Source: ZC4RG25 sp023428365
Lineage (GTDB): Bacteria > Pseudomonadota > Alphaproteobacteria > Rhizobiales > Hyphomicrobiaceae
DNA length: 64,000 nucleotides
Assembly (NCBI GenBank): GCA_050283925.1
Contig: JBNOAI010000010.1
Span: 1-64,000, forward strand
Direction: 5' to 3'
Part shown: piece by piece, positions 17,330-27,482 of the stretch
Numbering within the stretch: the stretch's first letter is position 1
Layout of the letters: each line of letters opens with the position of its first letter
Program-made: the position numbers and the translations under genes
Notes under the pieces: generated by a model
What the model saw: only the letters and a program-made list of their open reading frames with translations
Told to the model about the DNA's origin: nothing
Database searches by the model: none

Positions 17330-18418
17330 TCACGCACCTTCGGGCGGCAGCGCTTGTATTCCTGCGGATGCAAGCGCTGCGCGCCCGAAATCATTGCCCG
17401 GGTCACGCCATAGCGTGTGAACATGCGTCGCGCGATCTCGCGTGCTGTACTCGATCGATACCGTCGGGCCGCTCAGCCGATAATAGTGCAGATCGGTGGG
17501 CTCAAAGCCACCCGCCCATTCGAAACGCAGCGTGTCACGCGCCTCACCAATCAAACGCGCCATCTGTGCCTTCGCGAGATCACGTGGCAGATTGAGAAAA
17601 TAAGCCTCAGCCACACCGAGGATCAGGTGCTGCTGGACCTTGTCGGCGAGGTCGGCATAGGCGATGCCTCCTCCCGGCTCGATCGCAGTTGCGCGGCGCG
17701 GCCCGGTGCGGACATCGTTCGGCACATCGCCAGCCAGGAGGGCGCGTTTGAACTGCTCCGCATTAAGATTGCGCGCGAGATCTCGGCCTAGATAATCCTC
17801 GCGATCGAGCGGCATTAGACCCGCGTGTTCTCCCTCACGAACCTCGGTTGGATCGGCACACACGCAATGCGGCGTGGTCGAAATCACCTGATCCCCGATT
17901 GCGGTGAAGTGCAGCGAGAGATGATGCCCCTCGACACGCCACCCCCACGGGTCGCCCGATCGAGGATCGCCGAACACGGCGAACGCGTAAGCTCCTGGTC
18001 CGCGACCGAACCCGCGGGTCTGCTGCAGTACGGCCGCCAACTTCATCACGCCGGTTGCCTTGGCGTAGCCGTCATCGCTCAGCGACGCTCTCAATAGCGC
18101 CATGGCAAGCTCGCGTTCCGGAGCAGCCATATCGTCGAGAAACACGCCCGCGCGACGCCCCGGCACGTAGGTCCAGCGATGACGCTCGGGCTCTGCGAAA
18201 GGAAACGCAATTCGTTCACGCGTCCCGGACCCAACCCCTTCGAGCAAAGCTATGGCCGAAGCCCGCATCGCAGAACCCGCGCTACGATTGTCATCCGCCA
18301 ACGCCGTCATGGGGAGCCCAGCCGGTAGAGAAACTCCAGCCATGACTGCAGTGAAATCACGCCGGCTAATGGTGGGCAGCTGTCCGATATTTGTTGCCGT
18401 TTTCCGAGTATGGGTCAT
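17330..18418 (-). CDS. DUF3500 domain protein
   Basis: This 362-residue protein has a Tat-like N terminus (SRRDFTAVMAGVSLPAG) ending near ALAD, so it is probably exported. The body matches DUF3500: RWTYVPGRRAGVFLDDM, WGWRVEGHHLSLHFTAIGDQ and a C-terminal LHYYRLSGPTVSIEYSTRD. The family has many conserved His and Trp residues but no assigned activity. It is followed upstream by a redoxin and a DsbD-like gene on the same strand; shared transcription is possible. No strong ribosome site is visible. Confidence 0.82.
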   Translation of the reverse strand: MTHTRKTATNIGQLPTISRRDFTAVMAGVSLPAGLPMTALADDNRSAGSAMRASAIALLEGVGSGTRERIAFPFAEPERHRWTYVPGRRAGVFLDDMAAPERELAMALLRASLSDDGYAKATGVMKLAAVLQQTRGFGRGPGAYAFAVFGDPRSGDPWGWRVEGHHLSLHFTAIGDQVISTTPHCVCADPTEVREGEHAGLMPLDREDYLGRDLARNLNAEQFKRALLAGDVPNDVRTGPRRATAIEPGGGIAYADLADKVQQHLILGVAEAYFLNLPRDLAKAQMARLIGEARDTLRFEWAGGFEPTDLHYYRLSGPTVSIEYSTRDRATHVHTLWRDPGNDFGRAALASAGIQALPPEGA

Positions 18419-18481
18419 GCGACAACTGATCCGCGCCGAACAGTGGGAAGCGGAACAGATGCCCCGCTTCCATGAACGAAC

Positions 18482-19162
18482 CTACGACGAATATTTCACC
18501 GCGCAGCCATAAGGGCGCGTGACAGCGTTGGTGATCGGCTGGCCCTTGGTCACGGCAACGAGCGCGTCGCGGAAATAAGGTGTCGCCTTTTGCAGATCGT
18601 CGGCGCGGGTCGATGCGATGGAATCGATGCCGCCCATGTAGAGCAACGTGCCTTCGGCGTTGATGATGTACATATGCGGTGTCACGCGAGCAGTGTAGGC
18701 GCGCGCCACCTTGCCTTCCGGGTCCAGCAGTACGGCCGTCGGCGCGGCATTGCGCTTCGTGGTCAATTCATTGGCCTCGGCGGCTGAGACATTGCCCTGC
18801 TCACCCGGCGGCGATGAAATGACGCTGAGCCAAACCACACCCGCATCGGCGGCTTCGCGCTGCAGGGCCTGCATGTTGTTGGCATTGTAATGCTTACGCA
18901 CGAACGGGCAGTCGTGATTGGTCCATTCCAGAACGACCGTTTTACCGCGCAGCGAGGAGAGGCTTTGCGTGGCGCCGTTGCTGTCGACCGCCGAAAAATC
19001 GGGAGCCGGCTGACCGACCTGCGGCGCGGCATGAGCCGGGCGGGTGCCCAAAATGGTGAGACCTCCCGCGGCCATCAACGTGAGACCGGTGGCACCACCG
19101 ACCAGAAGGGTGCGGCGATCCATAGGAACTGCCAGCTTCGAAGTATTGCGTTGATCCGACAT
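18482..19162 (-). CDS. Tat/Sec-exported redoxin (thioredoxin-fold protein)
   Basis: This 226-residue protein has an exported N terminus (MDRRTLLVGGATGLTLMAAGG, then ...ARPAHA) and an AhpC/TSA-type thioredoxin fold: GQPAPDFSAVDSNG and VLEWTNHDCPFVRKHY. The conserved Cys in NHDCPFVRKH is the single peroxidatic-like thiol. There is no CXXC, so it is not a classic disulfide reductase. The start has AGGAG six bases upstream. It is separated by 36 bp from the DsbD-like gene, which would be a natural electron source. Peroxidase or thiol-sensing roles are inference. Confidence 0.85.
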   Translation of the reverse strand: MSDQRNTSKLAVPMDRRTLLVGGATGLTLMAAGGLTILGTRPAHAAPQVGQPAPDFSAVDSNGATQSLSSLRGKTVVLEWTNHDCPFVRKHYNANNMQALQREAADAGVVWLSVISSPPGEQGNVSAAEANELTTKRNAAPTAVLLDPEGKVARAYTARVTPHMYIINAEGTLLYMGGIDSIASTRADDLQKATPYFRDALVAVTKGQPITNAVTRPYGCAVKYSS

Positions 19163-19198
19163 CACGATCTCCTGCTGAATTTTGCGAGGATTGGAAAG

Positions 19199-21346
19199 TC
19201 ACTTCATGGCGCGTTCGATTTCTCCGACCACGATTCCTTCAGTCAGTACGGGTGGAAGAACCACCGGGTCGCGCCCCCCGGCGGGATAAAATGCGTAAAA
19301 AGGCAAACCATCGCGATTGAAGCTGCGCAGAAACGCGGTGATCTCAGGGTCGCGATTGGTCCAGTCGCCCTTCAAGTAAGTGATGCCCTTGTCACGGAAC
19401 GCCTCCTGGACGCCATCAGTCGACAGCGTTGTCTTCTCGTTGACGAGGCAAGTGATGCACCACGCCGCCGTCATGTTGACGAAGACAGGCTTGCCCTGTT
19501 TGCGAAGATCCGCCAGGCGGGCGCCGGTGAAGGGCTGAAAGTTCGCAGCCGTCTCAGGAGTCCTGGCGGCATTCCCGGGTGTGGTGACGCTATCGAGCGG
19601 GAGCAGAAGGGCCAATGTCCCCACGACAGCGGCAGCGGCCAAACCTCGAGGAACCAAGCCCCGTCCAGCGCTGTGCTGCGCGATGCCATAGATCCACGCC
19701 GCAAGAGCGATTAGCAGCGCTCCAGTCAGCGCGATCATCACGCCGAAATCGCCAACCTGCTGGGTAAGAACCCACACGAGCCAAGCAGCGGATGCGTACA
19801 TCAGAAAGGCCATGCCCTGACGCAGCCGGACCATCCACAGCCCTGGACGCGGCAAGACGCTAGCCAATCGCGGAAATACGCCGAGCAGCGCGTAGGGTGC
19901 CGCAAGACCGAAACCCATCGCCAGGAAGATCAGCAGACAAACGATGATCGGCGCGGTCAGCGCTGCGCCGATAGCTGCCCCCATGAACGGCGCCGTACAC
20001 GGGGTGGCAACGACCACTGCCAGCATCCCAGTAAAGAAGCTTCCCGAATGGCCAGCCCGCTGTGTCAGACCTTGGCCTGCCCCAGTCACGCCCAAGCCGA
20101 TTTCGTAGACACCGGAGAGGTTCAAGCCGATCGCGAGCAACAGCCAGCTCATGGCGGCCACGAACATCGGTGACTGGAATTGGAATCCCCAACCCACGGC
20201 AGCACCGCTGGCACGCACCGCCAACAAAATTCCAGCGAGCGCAACGAAGGCGACAAGCACACCCAGCGTGTAGAACGCACTGGCTAAACGTACTTCACGC
20301 AGATCCCCGCCGGACAGTTTTGCGATGGCCGTCGCCTTGATCGCCAGCACCGGAAACACGCACGGCATAAGATTGAGGATCAAGCCGCCAAGGAATGCGA
20401 ACACTGCAATCTGCCAGAGCGGCAAGGCTTCGATAACCGATGGGTTTGATGCCAGACCCAGCGGGGCCGCGCTCACGGCAGGCGTTAGCTCGAACCAGCG
20501 GATTTGGCCTCCGCCATCGGTAACAGCGAGCAGCCCGGCAGCCGACGCCTGCGGATTGAACGCCTCGCCTTTCGCGATCGCCAAGCTCAGTTTGCCATCT
20601 TCAATGGACAGCTTTTGCGGACCCGAATGGACGATCACACCCCAATCGTTGGGATAGAAAAACGCCTCCTTGACGGAATCGGCGGTCAATCCCTCGCCTT
20701 CAACCGCCAGTGTGAGCGTCTCTCCGTCGGACGCGAGGCGCGATGACCACGGACTGTTAACAGGCCGACGTGCCTCTGATGCGGAGAACGCCGAGATCAC
20801 ATCGGCATTTGCCGGTGTGGGCGTTCCGGAGACCGGCAAGTCGAGACGGAACGTTCCCGCTTCCGGGATGCATTCCCTCTCACAAACCAGCCAATCGGCC
20901 TCTGCCTCGATCGGAAACGTCTGTCCTGGCTGCGCCGTATCGGGCACCGTCACGCTGATCGGGAAGACAACCTCGGTCTCATATCCGAAGCTCATCACAG
21001 GGCCGACCGCAAATCGGCTCGGCCCGGGCCATTGGATGTCACCGGAGGTCGCGCCGTCCGGAAGTTTCAGGTTGATGTTGGGCGCTGAACCGGCGTCGCC
21101 GGGGTTTTTCCAGTACGTGTGCCAACCGGGGGTGAGCTTCTGGCGCAGACCGACGCGAACCGTCTGCCCTGGTGTCACGGCGGCGGCGTCGCTGATCAGA
21201 GTAACGGTCGCACGCGGGCTGACTTCGGGAGCACTCTCGACTGCGTATGCAGAAATTGGAACCAGCGACAGCGCGGCAATCAACAGCCCGCCGCACCGGC
21301 GCAGCCAGCTTCGTCTTCCTGTGTCGCCGGTTGCCGCGATAACCAT
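19199..21346 (-). CDS. DsbD-family protein-disulfide reductase (ScsB-like)
   Basis: This 715-residue membrane protein has a signal peptide, an N-terminal immunoglobulin-like DsbD-alpha/ScsB domain (about 45-270), eight membrane helices (about 300-560, with LGGLILNLMPCVFPVLAIKA and VVVATPCTAPFMGAAIGAAL carrying the redox Cys pair), and a C-terminal thioredoxin domain with AAWCITCLVNEK. It moves electrons from cytoplasmic thioredoxin to periplasmic thiols. An alternative GTG start lies at 21364. The adjacent redoxin is the likely acceptor. Confidence 0.9.
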   Translation of the reverse strand: MVIAATGDTGRRSWLRRCGGLLIAALSLVPISAYAVESAPEVSPRATVTLISDAAAVTPGQTVRVGLRQKLTPGWHTYWKNPGDAGSAPNINLKLPDGATSGDIQWPGPSRFAVGPVMSFGYETEVVFPISVTVPDTAQPGQTFPIEAEADWLVCERECIPEAGTFRLDLPVSGTPTPANADVISAFSASEARRPVNSPWSSRLASDGETLTLAVEGEGLTADSVKEAFFYPNDWGVIVHSGPQKLSIEDGKLSLAIAKGEAFNPQASAAGLLAVTDGGGQIRWFELTPAVSAAPLGLASNPSVIEALPLWQIAVFAFLGGLILNLMPCVFPVLAIKATAIAKLSGGDLREVRLASAFYTLGVLVAFVALAGILLAVRASGAAVGWGFQFQSPMFVAAMSWLLLAIGLNLSGVYEIGLGVTGAGQGLTQRAGHSGSFFTGMLAVVVATPCTAPFMGAAIGAALTAPIIVCLLIFLAMGFGLAAPYALLGVFPRLASVLPRPGLWMVRLRQGMAFLMYASAAWLVWVLTQQVGDFGVMIALTGALLIALAAWIYGIAQHSAGRGLVPRGLAAAAVVGTLALLLPLDSVTTPGNAARTPETAANFQPFTGARLADLRKQGKPVFVNMTAAWCITCLVNEKTTLSTDGVQEAFRDKGITYLKGDWTNRDPEITAFLRSFNRDGLPFYAFYPAGGRDPVVLPPVLTEGIVVGEIERAMK

Positions 21347-21498
21347 AGTCCTCCAGATCGTCACCGAGTCAGACCTATATGAGGTTGCACCGCGCGGAGT
21401 GACAGCCCACCGTTTACCCGGCCAATTGTGCGGATAGCACGGCGCCCGGAAAAGGCCTCCTCAATCCCAAACACAATGATGTGAGACGTTCGCCGAAC

Positions 21499-21533
21499 AA
21501 AAAAGAACGCCGAACCCGTTAGGGCGGCGTTCT
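21499..21533 (-). terminator. rho-independent terminator of the AroE paralogue
   Basis: On the minus strand AGAACGCCG pairs with CGGCGTTCT, with an inner CCC/GGG pairing, followed by five more T. It sits 31 bp after the shikimate-dehydrogenase-like stop. Confidence 0.9.
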
Positions 21534-21563
21534 CGTAACCATCGAATTTGTCAGTGGCGCAGT

Positions 21564-22373
21564 CTAGATCAGGCCAAAGTATTCCAGGAACGTATCGCAC
21601 TGCGCCTCGAGCATCGCCAGACCGCCGATCGTCTGGCAGCCCGCAGCCCGGGCTTCACTGATCAACGGCGTGACCTCGGGGTACGGAATAATGTCGATCA
21701 CGAGCATCTGCGAGGCCAGTGCTCCGATCGGTGCGGGCAGCCCCTCGCCCGGCTTCATACCGACCGGGCTGGCGTTCAGGATGATATCGTGTCCCGCGGC
21801 CGTCGGCGCCCCTGGCGCAATCGCGAACCCCGGATGGAACTGCTTTACGCGATCCGCCAGCGCTGCGGCACGTCCAGCTTCCGGATCCGAGAGTGTGAGC
21901 GAGCGACAGCCGGCAGCGGCAAATCCCATGGCGATCGCGGTTCCCGCACCGCCCGCACCCAGCAGCAGCACGCGCTGGTCTTTCACCGTACGGCCGGCCA
22001 CCTCGACAGCGCGCACCAAGCCTTCGCCGTCGAACATGTCTCCTGACCAAGTACCATCAGGTTCCCGCCGCAGCGCATTGATGCCATCGACGGTCTTCGC
22101 GGTGTCTCCCATCCGATCGACCATAGCAGCGGCGCGATGCTTGAACGGAACGGTGATGATGATGCCAGCGAGATTTGCGACACGCTTCAGCCCGCGAATC
22201 CCCTCCTCGAAGTTCTCCTGAGGAATGTGAACCGGGATCAGAACGGCGTTGATCTTCGCCCGCGTAAAGCGAGGATTGACGATGCCGGGCGAGCCCACCT
22301 GCTTGATCGGATCTCCGACGATCGCCACAAGTTTGGTGCTGCCGTTGATTGGCGCAATCCAGCCTTCCGTCAT
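21564..22373 (-). CDS. shikimate/quinate dehydrogenase family protein (AroE paralogue)
   Basis: This 269-residue protein has an N-terminal substrate domain (GDPIKQVGSPGIVN, GIIITVPFKHRAAAMVD with the catalytic Lys) and an NAD(P) Rossmann domain (VLLLGAGGAGTAIAMG, about 130-145). The usual 'SxSPxxHN' substrate motif reads VGSPGIVNP, with the first Ser and the HN altered. It is probably a YdiB-like or specialised paralogue, not the biosynthetic AroE; no other aro gene is near. Substrates could be quinate or another cyclic polyol acid. A terminator follows directly. Confidence 0.82.
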   Translation of the reverse strand: MTEGWIAPINGSTKLVAIVGDPIKQVGSPGIVNPRFTRAKINAVLIPVHIPQENFEEGIRGLKRVANLAGIIITVPFKHRAAAMVDRMGDTAKTVDGINALRREPDGTWSGDMFDGEGLVRAVEVAGRTVKDQRVLLLGAGGAGTAIAMGFAAAGCRSLTLSDPEAGRAAALADRVKQFHPGFAIAPGAPTAAGHDIILNASPVGMKPGEGLPAPIGALASQMLVIDIIPYPEVTPLISEARAAGCQTIGGLAMLEAQCDTFLEYFGLI

Positions 22374-22532
22374 TTCTTAGCGCTCCCCCGGGGCGTTCGC
22401 CGCTCGGTCTGTTTCACGATTGAGCCAACCGCCTTCGGCATTTGCCGTCGATCATGGCCCGTCCGACCGGCTTCTAGCGCAGCCCTCGCCCGGCGTCGAC
22501 GTCCAATGACCGACGGCAGATACGCTTTCTGC

Positions 22533-22868
22533 TCAAGGCTCGTCGCGGGATTCCAGATCCGTTTTGAGCCGATGAAGGTTTTCTACGGCACGGGCGGCGT
22601 ATGGGCCGATCCATCGGTCGTGGATCTGCTTGATCGGCAGCGGGTTGAGGTGGTTCCAGCGCTCCCGGCCTTTGCGTACGGCGATTACAAGATCCGCATC
22701 TTCCAGAACTTTCACATGCTGCATCACGGTACAGCGGTCGAGCGACGGAAAGCGGTCGCAGAGCGCGCCCGTCGTTTGCGGATGATCCTTGAGCACGTCC
22801 AGGATATCGCGGCGAATCGATGACGATAGAGCTTTGAAAATCCTGTCGTTTTCTTCTTCGATTGACAT
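22533..22868 (-). CDS. ArsR-family transcriptional regulator
   Basis: This 111-residue winged-helix repressor has IFKALSSSIRRDILDVLKDH (helices 1-2), a recognition helix around DRCTVMQHVKVLEDADLV and a wing VRKGRERWNHLN. Helix 3 lacks the ELCVCDL metal-site Cys, so it belongs to the non-metal ArsR subgroup that pairs with AHSA1/SRPBCC genes. It diverges from the SRPBCC gene at 22917, and its start codon lies inside a perfect palindrome, fitting mutual repression. Confidence 0.9.
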   Translation of the reverse strand: MSIEEENDRIFKALSSSIRRDILDVLKDHPQTTGALCDRFPSLDRCTVMQHVKVLEDADLVIAVRKGRERWNHLNPLPIKQIHDRWIGPYAARAVENLHRLKTDLESRDEP

Positions 22869-22886
22869 GTTATGTTTTTATAACAT
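22867..22886. promoter_or_regulatory. palindromic operator between arsR-like and AHSA1 genes
   Basis: ATGTTAT (22867-22873), six bases, then ATAACAT (22880-22886): a perfect 7-bp inverted repeat. It covers the arsR-like start codon and lies 30 bp before the AHSA1-type gene, so a bound dimer would block both. Binding by the adjacent regulator is inference. Confidence 0.65.
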
Positions 22887-22916
22887 AATGTACGAAACCA
22901 CAAGGGAGTAGCGTTC

Positions 22917-23399
22917 ATGGATATGAAGTTCAGGGTAGCAGCCCGCATCTCCAAGCCCGTCGAAGAGGTCTTCGAAGCCGTCGTGAACCCGACGCAACTG
23001 TCACGCTATTTCACGACCGGGGGCGCGAAAGGCCGTCTGGAAACCGGCGCCACCGTCTCTTGGGACTTCCACGACTTCCCAGGCGCTTTCCCGGTTGAGG
23101 TTGTGAAAGTGGAGCCGCTCAAGCAAATCGTGCTTCGGTGGGCCGCTGACGATGGATCAGCGGGCGAGGGAACCGCTCCTGTGGCTGCTTCGCCCGGCTA
23201 CATGACGACCGTCACTATGACGTTCGAGGCGCTGGATGATGGCCGTACGCTGGTGTCCATATCCGAGGAAGGCTGGCGGCAAACCGAGGGCGGCCTCAAA
23301 GCATCCTACGGCAACTGCCAAGGCTGGACGCAAATGCTCTGCGCTCTCAAGGCCTACCTGGAATACGGGATCAATTTGCGCGAGGGCATGTTCAAATAG
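22917..23399 (+). CDS. AHSA1/SRPBCC domain protein
   Basis: This 160-residue protein has the AHSA1-like START fold: FRVAARISKPVEEVFEAVVNPTQLSRYFTTG at the N terminus (read across the first strand and helix), SWDFHDFPGAFPVEVVKVEP, and a long C-terminal helix (GWTQMLCALKAYLEYGIN). It probably binds a hydrophobic ligand. AGGGAG precedes the ATG. Divergence from an ArsR regulator is the standard arrangement for this family, so its expression is likely switched by that repressor. Confidence 0.87.
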   Translation: MDMKFRVAARISKPVEEVFEAVVNPTQLSRYFTTGGAKGRLETGATVSWDFHDFPGAFPVEVVKVEPLKQIVLRWAADDGSAGEGTAPVAASPGYMTTVTMTFEALDDGRTLVSISEEGWRQTEGGLKASYGNCQGWTQMLCALKAYLEYGINLREGMFK

Positions 23400-23547
23400 C
23401 CGCCGTACGCCGCTGGTTCGAGGCCCCCGTTCAGCCGATGAGCTGATCTGCCGTCCCGTTCGGCGACAAGTCGCTTTCAACAGGCTATGGTCCCGATCCA
23501 ATCGGTGGGCTATCAGGTCCACGCTATCGACGCATAAGGAAACAACC

Positions 23548-24276
23548 ATGGCACTGCTCGGCTCAGGCGTAATGACGTTCTGGAACAACATCGCGGAAGG
23601 CGGCGACGAAGAATTCGTCGAGTGGCATGTCCTGGAGCACATCCCCGAGCGCGTTGGCATCCAGGGCTTCGTGCGCGGCCGCCGGTATATTGCCGTGGAC
23701 GGCGGCAAACCCTCGTATTTCAACTTCTACGAGACCGCTGATCCAGACGTGCTGTCTTCGCCAGGCTATCTTGAGCGCTTGAACACGCCATCCGACTGGA
23801 CCCGCAAGAACCTTGGCCAGTTCCGCGATTCAAACCGCACGCTGTGCTCGGTGGCGGCAAGTCTCGGACGTGGTGAAGGCGCCGCGATGGAAACCGTGCA
23901 GCTGAAGACCGACAAGGATCCGCAAGCCTTCAAGGCAGCGTTGTCGGGAACCGTCCTGCCCGCGATCCTGACGGCTCGCGGCATCATTGGCGTGCATCTG
24001 CTGGAAGGCCTGACCGCGGCGAGCAAGGCCGGCACTGCAGAAAAGAAGCTCCGCAGCCAGCCGGATCAGGTTGCCGACTGGGTCGTGCTGATCGAAGCCG
24101 TCGAGGCCGACGCACTGAAGGCTGCCCGCAGCGGTGCCTCCAGTGACGCCGCTTTCCAGAAGGCTGGCGCAACCAGCGACATGCTCCGCGGAATCTACCG
24201 CTTGCAGTATTCGCTCGGCCGCAACGAGATGGACCGTGGCGCGACTGCCCCTCTGCAGTGGGACAAGTCAGCCTAA
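23548..24276 (+). CDS. EthD/dimeric alpha-beta-barrel-like protein, unknown function
   Basis: This 242-residue protein seems to hold two ferredoxin-like halves. The first begins MTFWNNIAEGGDEEFVEWHVLEHIPERVG in outline, then GFVRGRRYIAV and YFNFYETADPDVLSSPGYLERLN. This 'EWH...HIPER' pattern is seen in EthD/DUF4286-like proteins. The start has AAGGA nearby; the frame extends upstream to 23236 but overlaps the SRPBCC gene there and is not used. The last four bases overlap the convergent DUF3750 gene. Function unknown; monooxygenase-like or small-molecule binding is possible. Confidence 0.75.
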   Translation: MALLGSGVMTFWNNIAEGGDEEFVEWHVLEHIPERVGIQGFVRGRRYIAVDGGKPSYFNFYETADPDVLSSPGYLERLNTPSDWTRKNLGQFRDSNRTLCSVAASLGRGEGAAMETVQLKTDKDPQAFKAALSGTVLPAILTARGIIGVHLLEGLTAASKAGTAEKKLRSQPDQVADWVVLIEAVEADALKAARSGASSDAAFQKAGATSDMLRGIYRLQYSLGRNEMDRGATAPLQWDKSA

Positions 24277-25076
24277 GCTGAACGCGTACTGATCGATCTC
24301 GACTGATCGGCTGGGGACAATGCGCTGAATGACAGCAGTCCCCAGCCGGGTAATTTGATGGCAAGACGCCTGATATCGAGCCCGGCCACGAGCCCGAGCA
24401 CGTTAAGCTCGATGCCCTCCTGCCAGGCAATCGTGAGGCCGAACAGTCCCAGCGCTGAAATCTGCACCCCTGTTCGGGTCGGGCTGAGACCCGCGAAGAA
24501 CGGAGCGCGGAAGTCCCGGCCGATCGCATTGGGTGGCATTACAATCCCCGCCTCTGGAATCGCAGCCAGCACCGTCGCCACAAACGTATTCGAGTTCGGC
24601 CCCGGCCAGACCCGGTAGTCCCCCATCTGCGCGTGCTGGTAACTCTCCACCGCCGCGCGGATTTTCGGGATCAGCTTCTCCGCCTCCGGCCCGTCAACGG
24701 TCGCGACCAGCTCCGGCGTATTGCCATACCAGCGGGCATCGGGCGCCCAGCCATTGGTGCGCACCGGCCGCCCCCAACCAACCACATCGAAGCGGGTATA
24801 GCGCGTCGCGCCCTTCTCCTTCACCACAATCCAGGCGTGATGCGAGAACAGCCCCTTCCACCGCCCGGCCGGCGCGCTGAACACACGCACCGACGCCTGC
24901 GGCGTGGCCGAGGCCGGCTCGAGCAGGCTGGCGCTCGACCAGTCCGCCCGGCTCCAGGTTGCCGGACGGTCCTGCGCCATCCACCACGCACCATGTAGCG
25001 CTAGGGGAAGCAGGAACAGAATGGCAAACCAGCGTAAGACGGTCAGCAGCTTGGACATGGACGACGGAGGGCTCAA
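24273..25076 (-). CDS. DUF3750 domain protein
   Basis: This 267-residue protein (249 or so from the internal ATG at 25058) has a membrane helix near the N terminus (LRWFAILFLLPLALHGAWWM). A DUF3750 body follows: VRVFSAPAGRWKGLFSHHAWIV, TRYTRFDVVGWG and WPGPNSNTFVATVLAAIPE. The conserved His pair and the GPNSNTF motif look enzyme-like, recalling NlpC/P60-type folds, but no activity is established. The 3' end overlaps the preceding convergent gene by four bases. Confidence 0.8.
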   Translation of the reverse strand: MSPPSSMSKLLTVLRWFAILFLLPLALHGAWWMAQDRPATWSRADWSSASLLEPASATPQASVRVFSAPAGRWKGLFSHHAWIVVKEKGATRYTRFDVVGWGRPVRTNGWAPDARWYGNTPELVATVDGPEAEKLIPKIRAAVESYQHAQMGDYRVWPGPNSNTFVATVLAAIPEAGIVMPPNAIGRDFRAPFFAGLSPTRTGVQISALGLFGLTIAWQEGIELNVLGLVAGLDIRRLAIKLPGWGLLSFSALSPADQSRSISTRSA

Positions 25077-25151
25077 AGCGGCGATGGCCTATCGTCTCGC
25101 GAGATTGCGGCGAATATGGTTACCGCCCAAACACGCAGAGTGATCAGCGAC

Positions 25152-25373
25152 TTACGCCGCCAGACAGCACTTCTTATGCTTCTTGCCCGACCCGCATGGG
25201 CAGGGATCGTTGCGGCCCACCTTTGGGCTGGTGCGAACGTACGGAGCGACGTTCCGGGGGTGGTGATGGTGGCCGTGATCGTGGTGATGATGGTCATGAC
25301 CGCAGCCGCAGCCATCATCATGGGAATGGTCGTGGCTGTGATCGTGGGCCGGCTTCGTCGTGTCAGTGCTCAT
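25152..25373 (-). CDS. His-rich SEC-C metal-binding protein
   Basis: This 73-residue protein begins with about 35 residues dominated by His, Asp and a CGCG, and ends with the SEC-C zinc motif GRNDPCPCGSGKKHKKCC. SEC-C occurs at the end of SecA and in small accessory proteins, where C-x-C...C-C binds zinc. The His-rich front is like that of nickel/zinc storage or delivery proteins. AAAGG precedes the ATG at 25373; an upstream ATG at 25382 is too close to it. It diverges from guaA. Metal handling is likely, partner unknown. Confidence 0.85.
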   Translation of the reverse strand: MSTDTTKPAHDHSHDHSHDDGCGCGHDHHHHDHGHHHHPRNVAPYVRTSPKVGRNDPCPCGSGKKHKKCCLAA

Positions 25374-25498
25374 GTGCGTCATACCTTTAGGCAGGTGAAC
25401 CGCTATTATATAGGCGAATGCGGCCGACACTCATGCACATTGTTGGTCGCACCCCATGAGATATTGCAGTCGCGAAGGCTTTGTCGTAACCGCTCGTC

Positions 25499-27061
<1,563 letters not shown>

Positions 27062-27191
27062 GAGCGGTAGGCAGATCTGCCCGATTTTCACGGTTCTGAG
27101 GAAAATTACTGCCGCCAAGCAACCAAGCATCGCTCCCAAACGTTTGATCGGGCGACGGACTTGATCCGTATCGAGCGACGGAGCCACAGAT

Positions 27192-27470
27192 ATGCCGCTG
27201 ATTACCACAGCCCTTATGACGTTCATCATCCTGGTCGTGATTGGGATCGTCGTGGGCCTCGTCTTCAACCGCCGCGGCCGAAGCTGGCTCGGACGACAGG
27301 TTGCAGAGACCACAGGCGTGGGCGACGTGACCTACAGCCTCGTCGGCATCGCCGGATCGTTTATGGGCTTCCACATCGGCGTGATTCTTCAGCTACTGCC
27401 GTCGATCCTGCTGTACGTGCTCGCTGTGATCGGCGCAGCACTGACCATCTGGTTGTGGCGCGGACGCTGA
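27192..27470 (+). CDS. GlsB/YeaQ/YmgE-like small membrane protein
   Basis: This 92-residue protein has three predicted membrane helices and Gly-rich loops (GVGDVTYSLVGIAGSFMGFHIG), typical of the YeaQ/YmgE/GlsB transglycosylase-associated family, linked to envelope stress. GGAG lies before the ATG. It is downstream of guaA by 130 bp on the same strand but probably has its own promoter. Confidence 0.8.
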   Translation: MPLITTALMTFIILVVIGIVVGLVFNRRGRSWLGRQVAETTGVGDVTYSLVGIAGSFMGFHIGVILQLLPSILLYVLAVIGAALTIWLWRGR

Positions 27471-27482
27471 TAGTTCACGCAA

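Noticed and set aside
27070..27081. GGCAGATCTGCC palindrome after guaA as a terminator
   Set aside because: Only a 4-bp stem with a 4-base loop can form and the following T content is weak.
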